A stretch of 64,000 bases of DNA from Heterohyrax brucei (taxonomy: Eukaryota > Chordata > Mammalia > Hyracoidea > Procaviidae): assembly GCA_028571685.1 (NCBI GenBank), contig CM053164.1, positions 41,218,501 through 41,282,500 on the forward strand, written 5' to 3'. Every line of letters begins with the position of its first letter. The first letter of the stretch is position 1. Below the pieces are notes generated by a model. It worked only from the letters and a program-made list of their open reading frames with translations, did no database searches and had not been told where the DNA came from. The position numbers were made by a program, and so were the translations under genes. Below, in pieces: positions 55,730-64,000 of this stretch.

Positions 55730-56212
55730 TTGGAGGGTAGCATCTGGGGTCTTAAAAGTGTGAGCAGCCATTTAAGATACAACTCTAGGTCTCTACTCGT
55801 ATGGAGCAAAAGAGAATAAATGAAATCAAAGGTTCAAAGAAGAATTAGTCCATAGGGCTAGTAGCCCCTCAGACCACAGCCTCTTCTAACTCAAAAGCAG
55901 AACTAAATGGTACCCAGCTACCAGTACCGGCTGATCTGACCAGGGGCACAACAGAAGGTCCTGGCTAGAAAGGGAGAAAAATGCAGAATTCAAATTCTTG
56001 AAAAAGGCCAAACCTACTAGACCAATAGAAACTAGAGAACCCCTGAGACTGTCACCCTAAGATACATTTGGAAATTGGGATTGAAGCTATTCTACAGGTC
56101 ACCTTTGCCAGACCTACTGGACCAATAGACACTAGAGGAACCCCTGAGACTATTATTGTAAAATAACATTTGAACTTAAAGCTATTTCTGCAGGTCACCT
56201 TTCAGCCAGATA
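55730..56212 (+). mobile_element. L1 3' UTR fragment with internal tandem duplication
   Basis: GCATCTGGGGTCTTAAAAG, then GTAGCCCCTCAGACCACAGC, then GGTACCCAGCTACCAGTACC is the sense counterpart of the L1 3' UTR seen at 12100-12430 and 31150-31500. The AATAAA at 55815-55820 belongs to this element. A 100-base unit is duplicated at its 3' end. Confidence 0.7.
56006..56207. repeat. Tandem duplication of about 100 bp in an L1 3' UTR
   Basis: CTACTAGACCAATAGA at 56014 recurs as CTACTGGACCAATAGA at 56114. ACCCCTGAGACT and CAGGTCACCTTT follow in the same order in both units. The period is 100 bases. Confidence 0.8.
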
Positions 56213-56214
56213 AT

Positions 56215-56848
56215 GTAGGTATTAAGTGCCATCAAGTTGATTGTGACTCACAGGAACTCTATGTACAACAGAACAAATCTGCCTGGATCTGTGCCATCCT
56301 CTACAGTTGCTGCTGTGTTTGAGCCCATTGTTGGCAGCCACTGTGTGAGTCCACCTTGTCAAGGGTCCTTCTCATTTTTGCAGACCTTTCACCTTACAAA
56401 GCATGATGTCTTTCCCCAGGGACTGGTCCCTCCTGATTAACTTTCAGAGTACATGACAGAAAGTCACCTTCCTTCCAAGGAGCACTCCGACTGAACTTCT
56501 TCCCAGGCAGGCTTATTGGTTCTTCTGGTCATCCATGGTATAGTCAATATTCGCCAACACCGTAATCCAAAGGCATCAATTCTTCAGTCTTTTATTCATT
56601 ATCCAGCTTTTGCATGCATATGAGGTGTTGAAAATATCATAGACCAGCGAACCTTGGTCCTCAAAGTGACATCTTTGCTTTTCAACACTGTAGAGATGTC
56701 TTTTGCAGCAGATTTGTCCAGTGCAGTAAGTCGTTTGATTTCTTGACTACTGCTTCCATGGGTGTTGATTATGTAGCCAAGTGAAATGAAATCCTTGGCA
56801 ACTTTTTGCAGTATCTGTTTTCTCCATTTGTCTTAAGGTTGCTTATTA
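56215..56848 (-). mobile_element. RTE (BovB-like) LINE 3' end, antisense
   Basis: GTGCCATCAAGTTGATTGTG (RTE tail complement), then CACCGTAATCCAAAGGCATC, then TTTTGCAGCAGATTTGTCC and GCTTCCATGGGTGTTGATTA. It matches the inverted RTE at 6642-7265 in order and orientation. It contains only the C-terminal part of the ORF, with stops. Confidence 0.85.
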
Positions 56849-56849
56849 T

Positions 56850-59380
56850 AAAATAAACAATGTCACCCATGAATGATGTGCTCCTTGAAACAATTAACTA
56901 TATGAAACCAAACAGTCAACAATTACCCAAAAGCAAAGATGAGACAGCAAAGGAAGGGAAGCTAGAACAGTGGAAACAGAATGGAAATTGAGTGCCGATC
57001 CATGTTAAAAATCGTAACCAATGGCGCAGAATGATTTTTTCTAAGTATTGAAGCAGCTAGTTTGCAGTATAAGTGTTCACCTGAAACACAATAAAATACT
57101 ATTTTTAAGGTTTTCATAAGGGATCTGTATCTTTATCCCAGAATTAAAAAGACTTCACTGAGAGGTGATGTGCTCCAAGGACTGTGACTACATCAAGTAA
57201 AACAGAAGAGACGAGTGTGTGAACAAAGACCACCAGCACCAGTGCACACGCAGTCAGAGCCCTGCAGGGGAGGAGCCCAGAAGAGAGACCAGCTAGCTCT
57301 ACTTAAATGTATCAGAAAGCTACCCTGAGCCAGGTATTGAAGGATGAGCAGAATCTTCCAGACTGGGAAGTTGGCAGCAGAGGCGAGGAGAGAAGTATTT
57401 CAGGAAGAAGAAACAGCTTGTAAAAAGCAGAGAGGTGTATAACAAAGTGATATGTCCCAGAACTGCGAGTAAGTGGTCAGGTGTGACTGGCATTGAGTGA
57501 TCAATGTGGAAAGTGGCAAGAGCCAGAGCCAGAGAGGCACGTCGGAGCCAGGTGGTGCTGTGCCTTCTCGACCTTGCTGAGGCGCTAGAACTTACTCCTT
57601 CAGACCGTGGAGTGCCGTGGAGGCAAGGAAGTGACATGATCCAAATTGCTGTCAAGAAAGACTACCTGTCAGGTGGAGATGAGTTCCATCAGCATTAGAA
57701 GATACTAAAGGCGGAGACCAGTTCCCCTTTGACTGATGAGGGTCTGAACTAGAGAAATGGAAAGGTTAAATACATGAGTCTTTCAAGGAGCAGACTTCTA
57801 CTTTCTAGAGCCCTTGACTGTGTGATCTCCTAGTGTGCAAGTCTCCGCTGAAGACTAGGCCTACCCTTCAGTGGACCTGGACCAGAATGCTCATCCCACC
57901 CCAGCGTCACCAGTGAGTCCATTTTTCTCAGCCAGGTATCCCCCAAGAACAGTTCGAGCCATCCAACCCAAAATTCTGCCTCTACAGGTCTGGAGACCCA
58001 GTTCAGTTCTGTGGGCCTGTAGTTGAGAGCCATATCCCTTCCCAGGTGGGCAGGGAATCCCACTCAGATTCTGGAACAACCTTGAGAAATTTCACCAGGT
58101 ATCTCACAAAGGCAGCCAAGAATCACCAGTACAAAACTACTGTTAGATCACGTTCATTTATAAAACAAATGTCAGGGGAGAAAGGAGTCACAGAAATCAA
58201 GATACAAAGTATTGTTCTTAAGTTCTGATCCTCAGTGGAAACGAGTTGGGCTGAATTCTGTGATGGCTTGATGCAGTGGGGCCAAGTTGGTGACTAAATC
58301 CAGACCTCCAGATCTGACAGTCTTCCTCCCTCTCCTCTCTCCTGCCATTCTCCTCCTCCCACTGGTGAAGGAAGTGAAGCAGACAACTTGAGGGGATTCC
58401 AGCCTTCTGTTCTATAGAGACCCTTCCATGGCTGACCAGCAAAGAGTGCCCCGGGAGCACAGTGGGGGCTTGTGATTGACCTTAATACCCAAAGTGAATG
58501 AAGCCGTTTGGGCCAAATTCCCTCATTGCAATTCAGTCACTTCCTGTAGTTCGAGAAGGGTGAAACTTAGCAGGTGGCAGCCCCTTGCCCCACCCTAAGC
58601 AGGTTCTATATATGTAGGGATGGGCCCAGGCCTCTCCAGAAACCAGGTCTCCTCTTGGGCCAGCTCTGCATGCGAACACCTCCTGCTCTCAGGATGAAGT
58701 CTCTGGTGTTCCCTGGGGTCCTTGTGTTGATGCTGGATGGGGTCACTTTGGAACCAGATAACTTAACCCTTTCATTCCTTTTTAAGATACTTTATTCCTG
58801 AGGTCACTCTTAAGTGTGTCTCTGGTTTAGAAACTGGAATAAGATCAGGACTAAGGGGGGAAAAAAAACAGGCTTTCCTCTGCATTTGTCGCTGTTGTCT
58901 TTGATCCACTCCAACAGCTGCTAAAATAATTCTGCTGAGCTCCACATCCTCAGATTCCTCAGTTCATGATCCACAAAGAAACTGCTTCAGGGGCTCCATC
59001 CTGACAGCCTCCCCGGGAGTGAGCAGGAGAAATCTCTGCAGCAGCCTTCTTGCTGACACTGGAAGGCTCACCTAACAGGCTCATTTATTAAACTAAAAGA
59101 GCCTTCTTGCCCTCTCTGTCAACTAGCACCCAACTGTCACACCTCCTCCTGTAAATCCCAACAGGAGTCAGTGAGGGTGGGTGGGACTGGCTGCCTTTTT
59201 CTCCTCATTAAATCATCATTCTCTTGCCAGTTTCTGTAGCAATTAATTGCATTTGGTCAGAATAATAATTAGGGGCTACATGAAAATTCTAGTTACCAGG
59301 CACATGTGCAATTTTTATAAATGAGAAATTGACTCAAGGGAGAGAAAAAGGAAAGGGATAAGGATTAAAGATCACTATAG
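56850..59380. other. Mostly unique intergenic sequence
   Basis: An old repeat-like block lies near 57340-57620 (AGGAAGAAGAAACAGCTTG, then GGTGGTGCTGTGCCTTC), family not named. A TATA box and a signal-peptide-like start at 58606-58801 are listed separately. No further exon was recognised. Confidence 0.4.
58606..58801 (+). other. Orphan TATA box with short signal-peptide-like ORF (possible lost or unrecognised first exon)
   Basis: CCCCACCC (58588-58595) and CTATATATG (58606-58614) precede an ATG at 58694 by about 85 bases, a normal TATA-to-start spacing for small secreted-protein genes. The frame encodes MKSLVFPGVLVLMLDGVTLE, a plausible signal peptide, and stops after 35 residues. No clear splice donor and no partner exon were found. 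It may be chance or a relic; I do not recognise a gene. Confidence 0.2.
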
Positions 59381-59382
59381 AG

Positions 59383-59450
59383 GTCAGTTCTACCCTGGCC
59401 CCTAGGGTCGCCATGAGTCGGATCCGACTCGACGGCACTTGGCTGGCTTA
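59383..59450 (+). mobile_element. SINE 3' tail fragment
   Basis: CCTAGGGTCGCCATGAGTCG, then GATCCGACTCGACGGCACTT is a well-preserved RTE-type SINE tail without a body. Its low divergence suggests a young insertion. Confidence 0.75.
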
Positions 59451-59799
59451 TAGAGGGCAGAGATCATGTCTGAAGTCATGCTCTCCAGGAATCAGTTCTG
59501 TGCTCAGTCGTGTAATGTGTAGGATTGGTCGGCGGGTGCTGTGAATTCACTGTGAGATCGGTGGGGATATACTGTAAACCCTGTTGAGAGTATGTCAGGG
59601 CAGGGAAGTGCCAGTCAGGATGAGACCAAGTAAGTGCTATGATACACCCAGAATAAGAAATTCCAGTGGTTTTAATAGAGGAAGCATTTGCAATGGCAAT
59701 TGTTATGTGACTTCAATTTCCTGCAGCACCATGTGGAATTCGTTCTGTAGAGGGGGTGGAGGGGGACATGGGGGCATGGGGAGGTAAGATATGAATATA

Positions 59800-61400
59800 T
59801 ACTTAACAAAGATATACTGTCTCAACAATGTCAACTTGTACAATTCAGTGACATTGATAACCATTCTTCAAGTTGTGAGCTCATTCTCGCTGTCTGTTTC
59901 CAGACCATTCCATCATATTAAAATAAACTTAATGGTCCCTAAGCATGAATGCTCCTTTCATCCCTCCCTCAAACCTCTGACAACCACTAATAATCTTCCC
60001 AAAACTCACTGCCGTCGAGTAGGATCTTCAGTGTCTGCACACTTGCTTGTTTAATATAAATGAGATCATACAATATTTAGCCTTGTGCAACTGACATATT
60101 TCACTCAGCATGGTGTTGTCAAGGTTCATCCATAGTGTGGCATGCATCCTGACTTCATTACTCTTGATGGTTCGGTGGTTGTATGTTTATACCACACTTT
60201 GCTTATCCTTTCATCTGCTGATAGACATTTCAGTTGTTTCTCCCTTTTGGCTATTGTGAAAAGTGCTGCACTGAACTGTGGTGTATAGGCTTCTATTTGC
60301 ATTCCTCCTTTCACTTTTGAGTAAATACCTAAGATTGGGATTGCTAGGCCATATTCAATTAACTTTGCTGTGTTCAACTTTTTGAGGAACTGCCCAGCTG
60401 TTTTCCACAGTGACTGTACCATTCTGCATTCCCAGAAGCCATGGATGGGGATTCTAGTTTCTCCGTGACCTTGCAACTCTTGTTGTTATCTGGTTTTTTG
60501 ATCACTGCCGTCCTAGGGGGTGTGGTGGTACTCGGGTTGCTAATTTGCATCTCCTTAATGGCTAGTGCATCTTGTCATGTGCTTGTTGACCATTTGAATA
60601 TAGTTTTTGGTGAAATGTCTATTTAAGCCCTTTGCCCATTTTTGATTGGGTTATTTGTCTTTTTACTATTAAGTTGAAGTTTTTTTCAGTATACATTTGG
60701 GAAAGTTTAAGTAGGACTAGAATCACTTCCGCTATAGACGTTTGATAGAATTCCTCACTAAAGCCAAGTGCTCCAGTACTTTTCTTTGCTGGGAAGGTTT
60801 TGATGACTGATTCTGTCTCTTCATTTTCATGAATCTGTTTCTTCTTGAATGTGTGTAGGAAGTTTTTGTGTCTCAAGGAGTTTGTCCATTTTCTGTATCT
60901 GATTTATTGGCATACAACTGTTCATGGTATTCCTTTACAATCCTTTTTATTTCTGTAGGATCAGTTGCAACATCCCCACTTTCATTTCTAATTTTAGATA
61001 TTTGTGTCTTTTCTCTTTCATTGTTAATCTAACCAAAGATTTGTTGATCTTTTTGATCGTTTTAAAAAAACAACTTCTAGTTTTGTTGATTCACTTATTG
61101 TTTTACTTTTCTCATTTATTTCTCCTCTCATCTTTATTTCCTTTATTCAATTAACTTTGCTTGTAGTTTGCTCTTCCTTTTTCTAACTTCTCAAGTGGTA
61201 GAATTAAGTTATTGATTTGAAATCTTTCTTTTTTAATATAGCCATTTATTGGTATAAATTTGTCTCTGAGCACTACTTATGCTGCATTCCATAGATTTTG
61301 GTATGCTGTATTTTCATTTCTTAAACTCATTCTCTGGCATTTGTCTTATTCCTAGTTCCTAAGTGATTTGTAAACAATTACTCATGCATTTCACTTTTGT
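59800..61400 (-). mobile_element. L1M LINE, antisense, with internal deletion
   Basis: Bases 59800-60680 are an antisense L1M 3' UTR and ORF2 C-terminus (CATTTCACTCAGCATGGTG, then GGGATTGCTAGGCCATATTC). Bases 60690-61400 are antisense ORF2 reverse-transcriptase-region sequence (GATTTGTTGATCTTTTTGAT, then TATGCTGCATTCCATAGATT). The jump near 60680 skips the middle of ORF2. A short SINE tail sits at about 60003-60028. Confidence 0.8.
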
Positions 61401-61401
61401 C

Positions 61402-61844
61402 TGTAACATACTGACACCCAAACTACCATTTGTGTACTGAATCAGAGCTGTCTAAATTCAGCTAGTGACAAACTTTTCTGGCTATCAGCTTGAGGGACTT
61501 CCCAAGCTAAAACTTTAAATTTGGCAATATTTGGATATTTTATTTTGCCTTCTTTTGCATACAAAAATTAGCAGAAGATGAAACGATCAAAATACTGTTA
61601 TCAGTGATAAACACCCATAAACAACACAATTGCGTCAAGGATAGTTCTATTAGGCGTGCAGAAGGTAGGACATCTGGAGCTTCAGTTAAGACAGAGATCA
61701 ATCACATGGTGGAGTTATACTCACAAACACTCTGTCTAAAAGGCAAAGGAATAATCAGAAATTTTATATATTTTAGCTCCTTAGAGATGAAGCCCAGCCC
61801 TGCCCCCAACTTCCCAAGTTGGGGAAGTTGACAAGTTGACAAGT
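61402..61844. other. Unassigned intergenic sequence
   Basis: No exon or named repeat. A short inverted repeat (AACTTCCC ... GGGGAAGTT) lies near 61809-61829, followed by a GTTGACAA doublet. Confidence 0.4.
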
Positions 61845-62737
61845 CCACAAACTTGGCACTGTGTACTTACATTGGCAGCACTGTAGAAACAGCTTGTTAA
61901 GGTTTCATAACCTTGGTATATCAGTGTTTCACAGCTGTGCTCTTATTGATGTGTGGTAGTGTCTTGCTTAGTGGCATTCATTATTGTTGTTGTGTGTTTT
62001 TGTGTGCCATGAAAATGTCAGAGTTTGAATTAGAGCAACAAACATTAAGTTTCTTGTTAAACTTGGCAGGAGCAGAAGTGAAATCAGGGACATACTAGTC
62101 CAAGTTTATGGGGATGATGCCATAAAGAAAACAGTGGTGGACAAATAGATTAAACATTTTTCTGAGGGGAGAGAAAGCGCCACTGATGAAGAGAGGTCAG
62201 GGCAGCCAGTAATGAGAACTGACGAAAACATTGCAAAACTCTGTACCAACTGGACACGCAGTTAACCAAGTTTACTATTTGGAACTGCTGAAAAGGCTGC
62301 ATGAAAAAGCTGGATGAAAACAACCTGCACTTTTCACCAACAACTCATGGCTCTTGCCTCATGACGATGCACCAGCTCACATGGTACTCTCTCTGAAGGA
62401 GTTTTTAGCCAGGAAACAAATAACTATATTGGAACACCCCACCTACTCACCTGATCTGGCCCCCAATGACTTTTTCCTTTACCCAAAGATAAAGGAAATA
62501 GTGAAAGGAAGACATCTGGATGCATGCCATCCAGGATATCAAGGTAATACGACCACAGCTCTGATGGCTGTTCCAGAAAGAGTTCCAAAATTTCTTTGAA
62601 GGATGGACTAGGTGCTGGTGTCAGTGCATAGCTTCCCAAGGAGTGTACTTTGAAGGTGACCTTAGTGATATTCAGTAATGAGGTACGTAGCACTTTTTCT
62701 AGGGCGAGTTCATGAACTTAACTGTCAGACCTCATAC
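61845..62737 (+). mobile_element. Mariner DNA transposon with internal deletion, C-terminal catalytic region preserved
   Basis: Same family as 41062-42360. The left part carries the transposase start region (AATGTCAGAGTTTGAATTAG near 62014). About 400 bases of the middle are missing near 62242. An 81-codon open frame (62354-62599) contains HDDAPAH and TYSPDLAPNDFF, with 34 residues between the first D and the last, the mariner D34D layout. The 3' end GTTCATGAACTTAACTGTC with TCAGACCTCATA closes it. The deletion and frameshifts rule out an active transposase. Confidence 0.87.
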
Positions 62738-62849
62738 CACAAAAATCTACCCTTAAACTTTTATGCATTTGAGTTTGCTGTGTGTTCAAGTATGCAGTCT
62801 GAGTGCTATGCAAACAAGTCTTGAAATGCAGGGACCAAATTCTATTTAT

Positions 62850-62945
62850 CTTTATTTCCCTGTGTTACCTGAAGGCAGCCCAACAATCTTAAGTGGAATT
62901 AATAAATAAAGCAATTCATGATAAATGATAAATGTTTGTTGAGTT
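62850..62945 (+). mobile_element. L2-like 3' tail remnant
   Basis: CTGTGTTACCTGAAGGCAGC, then TGATAAATGTTTGTTGAG fits an L2-type 3' end; weak. Confidence 0.4.
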
Positions 62946-63089
62946 TACAAAAAAAGAGAAAAAATCTATTTTTACTTTAAAGGAGAAATAACTTTAATTG
63001 GGGAAGTTTCTGTGTGGAGAACAGATGAGAAGGTAGAAACAGAAAAACTGTCCACTTCAAGGGTTTTTTGATTAGCCTAAGAAAAGCAT

Positions 63090-63240
63090 GGAAACCTTGG
63101 TGGCATAACCAAAAGATTGGCGGTTCAAATGCACCAGGCCCTCCTTGGAAATTCTATGGGGCAGTTCTACTCTGACCTCTAGGGTCGCTGTGAGTTGGAC
63201 CCGACTTGATGGCAGTGTTTCGTTTTGTTTTGTTTTTTCT
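63090..63240 (+). mobile_element. AfroSINE
   Basis: AACCTTGGTGGCATAACC, then GATTGGCGGTTCAAATGCAC, then GGGTCGCTGTGAGTTGGACC and a GTTTTGTTTTGTTTT tail; sense, slightly 5' truncated. Confidence 0.92.
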
Positions 63241-64000
63241 TTTTCTTTTTTAAGAAAGACATGATCAGGAAAATAACAATAGGAAATTATCACTGTATGC
63301 TGTGTCCTTGTTTCCCAGACTTCCCTGAGCATTGGTATATAGCTGGCACTCCAGGTAACAATTAGCACCAGAGAAGCTTAGGGAACATGCACTTCAGAGA
63401 CCCTTGGGAAAGTCACTGCACAGCCAAACTGAGCTCCTGGAAGACTCACCTCTGTGTCTCTCTCCCTGGAATGTGCCGTGGTTCTGAGCATGGTAGGCAG
63501 CCCCAGCTGCTGGGGGTCTAGAAGGGAAGATGGCAGATGAAACCCAAGAGGTTTAATGTGAGGTGAGTGTTGACCAGAATGTATAGAGTAGTCAAGACAC
63601 TGGGCCTGTTTATTTCTCCCTTGGTGTCTGCAGCCATTCAACCGTGCTCTGCTGTACTGTTGGCGTATCCTCAAGAGGCTGGGGTCGGAGGAGATTCTTT
63701 ACCATTTGGTTGCTTGAAGACACACTACAGAGAGTTCTCACAAAGGGAAGCTGAGGAACAAACAGCCCAAGACTGGAGGGCCACATGTCTTGCCCTTCAG
63801 TGAAACCCATAATTCAGTTCCAGGCCTCTTCTCATTTTAGTCATGGGAAAACTGAGTCTGACAGTGGGGCAGTGCTTCTCAATCTTTCCTCCTAAAGTAG
63901 CTATAACCTCAGATGAGAACAAATGTGAGCCTGAGTTTAAGAGAGGTGTTCTAGAAGGGGTATATGGACAAAATTAATTGGTAATATCCTACTTAAAAAT
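63241..64000. other. Unassigned sequence to the window end
   Basis: No exon, CpG island or named repeat was recognised. No CENPA first exon is visible here. Confidence 0.4.

Noticed and set aside
55815-55820. AATAAA as the SLC35F6 polyadenylation signal
   Set aside because: It lies inside an L1 3' UTR about 3.5 kb after the stop codon. Use by SLC35F6 is possible but unsupported, so it is only raised as a question.
1-64000. CRISPR arrays, operons, phage or plasmid features
   Set aside because: The repeat content and spliced gene show vertebrate nuclear DNA. The direct repeats are transposable elements or single tandem duplications without regular spacers.
1-64000. True tRNA genes
   Set aside because: All tRNA-like stretches with A- and B-box-like parts continue into the RTE-type tail and are SINEs; none has a full cloverleaf with a clean terminator.
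56850-64000. CENPA exons
   Set aside because: No GC-rich start or histone-fold coding was found on either strand.

Overview
The window is vertebrate nuclear DNA, and the repeats point to an afrotherian mammal, most likely an elephant or a close paenungulate. About twenty tRNA-derived SINEs of the AfroSINE type occur on both strands, beside RTE (BovB-like) LINEs that share their 3' tail. MIR, L2, MER5, Tigger and MaLR/MLT1 remnants, common to all placental mammals, are also present. Nothing prokaryotic or viral-episomal was seen.

There is one clear protein-coding gene, SLC35F6 (C2orf18, ANT2-binding protein), on the + strand from about 37.0 to 52.3 kb and beyond into its 3' UTR. All six coding exons are present with GT..AG introns and compatible phases: 37132-37208, 48188-48260, 49071-49242, 49508-49720, 50505-50615 and 51854-52323. 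Together they make a 371-residue multi-pass protein of the drug/metabolite transporter superfamily. The gene starts in a TATA-less CpG island with GC boxes, a perfect CLEAR-type palindrome (37005-37014) and an ETS site. The protein ends with an acidic dileucine motif. Both fit a lysosomal membrane protein.

Layout. 1-3.5 kb: Tigger1-like transposon remnant, then an L1 3' end split by a MaLR-like LTR. 4.4-10.2 kb: three RTE LINE remnants, two of them tail to tail; the third is split by an unclassified LTR-like insertion. 10.2-11.6 kb: short unique sequence with a good CTCF-type site and a 109-bp tandem duplication. 11.6-21.4 kb: almost continuous L1 in both orientations, including an antisense L1 5' UTR and a MaLR-like LTR. 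21.7-26.5 kb: a long RTE LINE with nested insertions (RTE containing an LTR containing a mariner-derived palindrome, plus SINEs). 26.7-34.8 kb: L1, MLT1, SINEs, a second copy of the same palindromic mariner element and a MaLR LTR with internal region. 34.8-36.8 kb: mostly unique sequence upstream of the gene. 36.8-52.3 kb: SLC35F6, whose 11-kb first intron holds SINEs, MIRs and a 1.3-kb mariner. 52.3-64 kb: 3' UTR and intergenic sequence with MIRs, L1, RTE, a second mariner and an orphan TATA/signal-peptide-like start. No exon of CENPA, the gene that follows SLC35F6 in human, was found.

Repeat boundaries were judged by eye and are accurate to roughly 10-30 bases unless target-site duplications fix them. 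No previously undescribed functional system was found. The best leads are the two mirror-image copies of a palindromic mariner-derived element and the lysosomal regulatory and sorting signals of SLC35F6.
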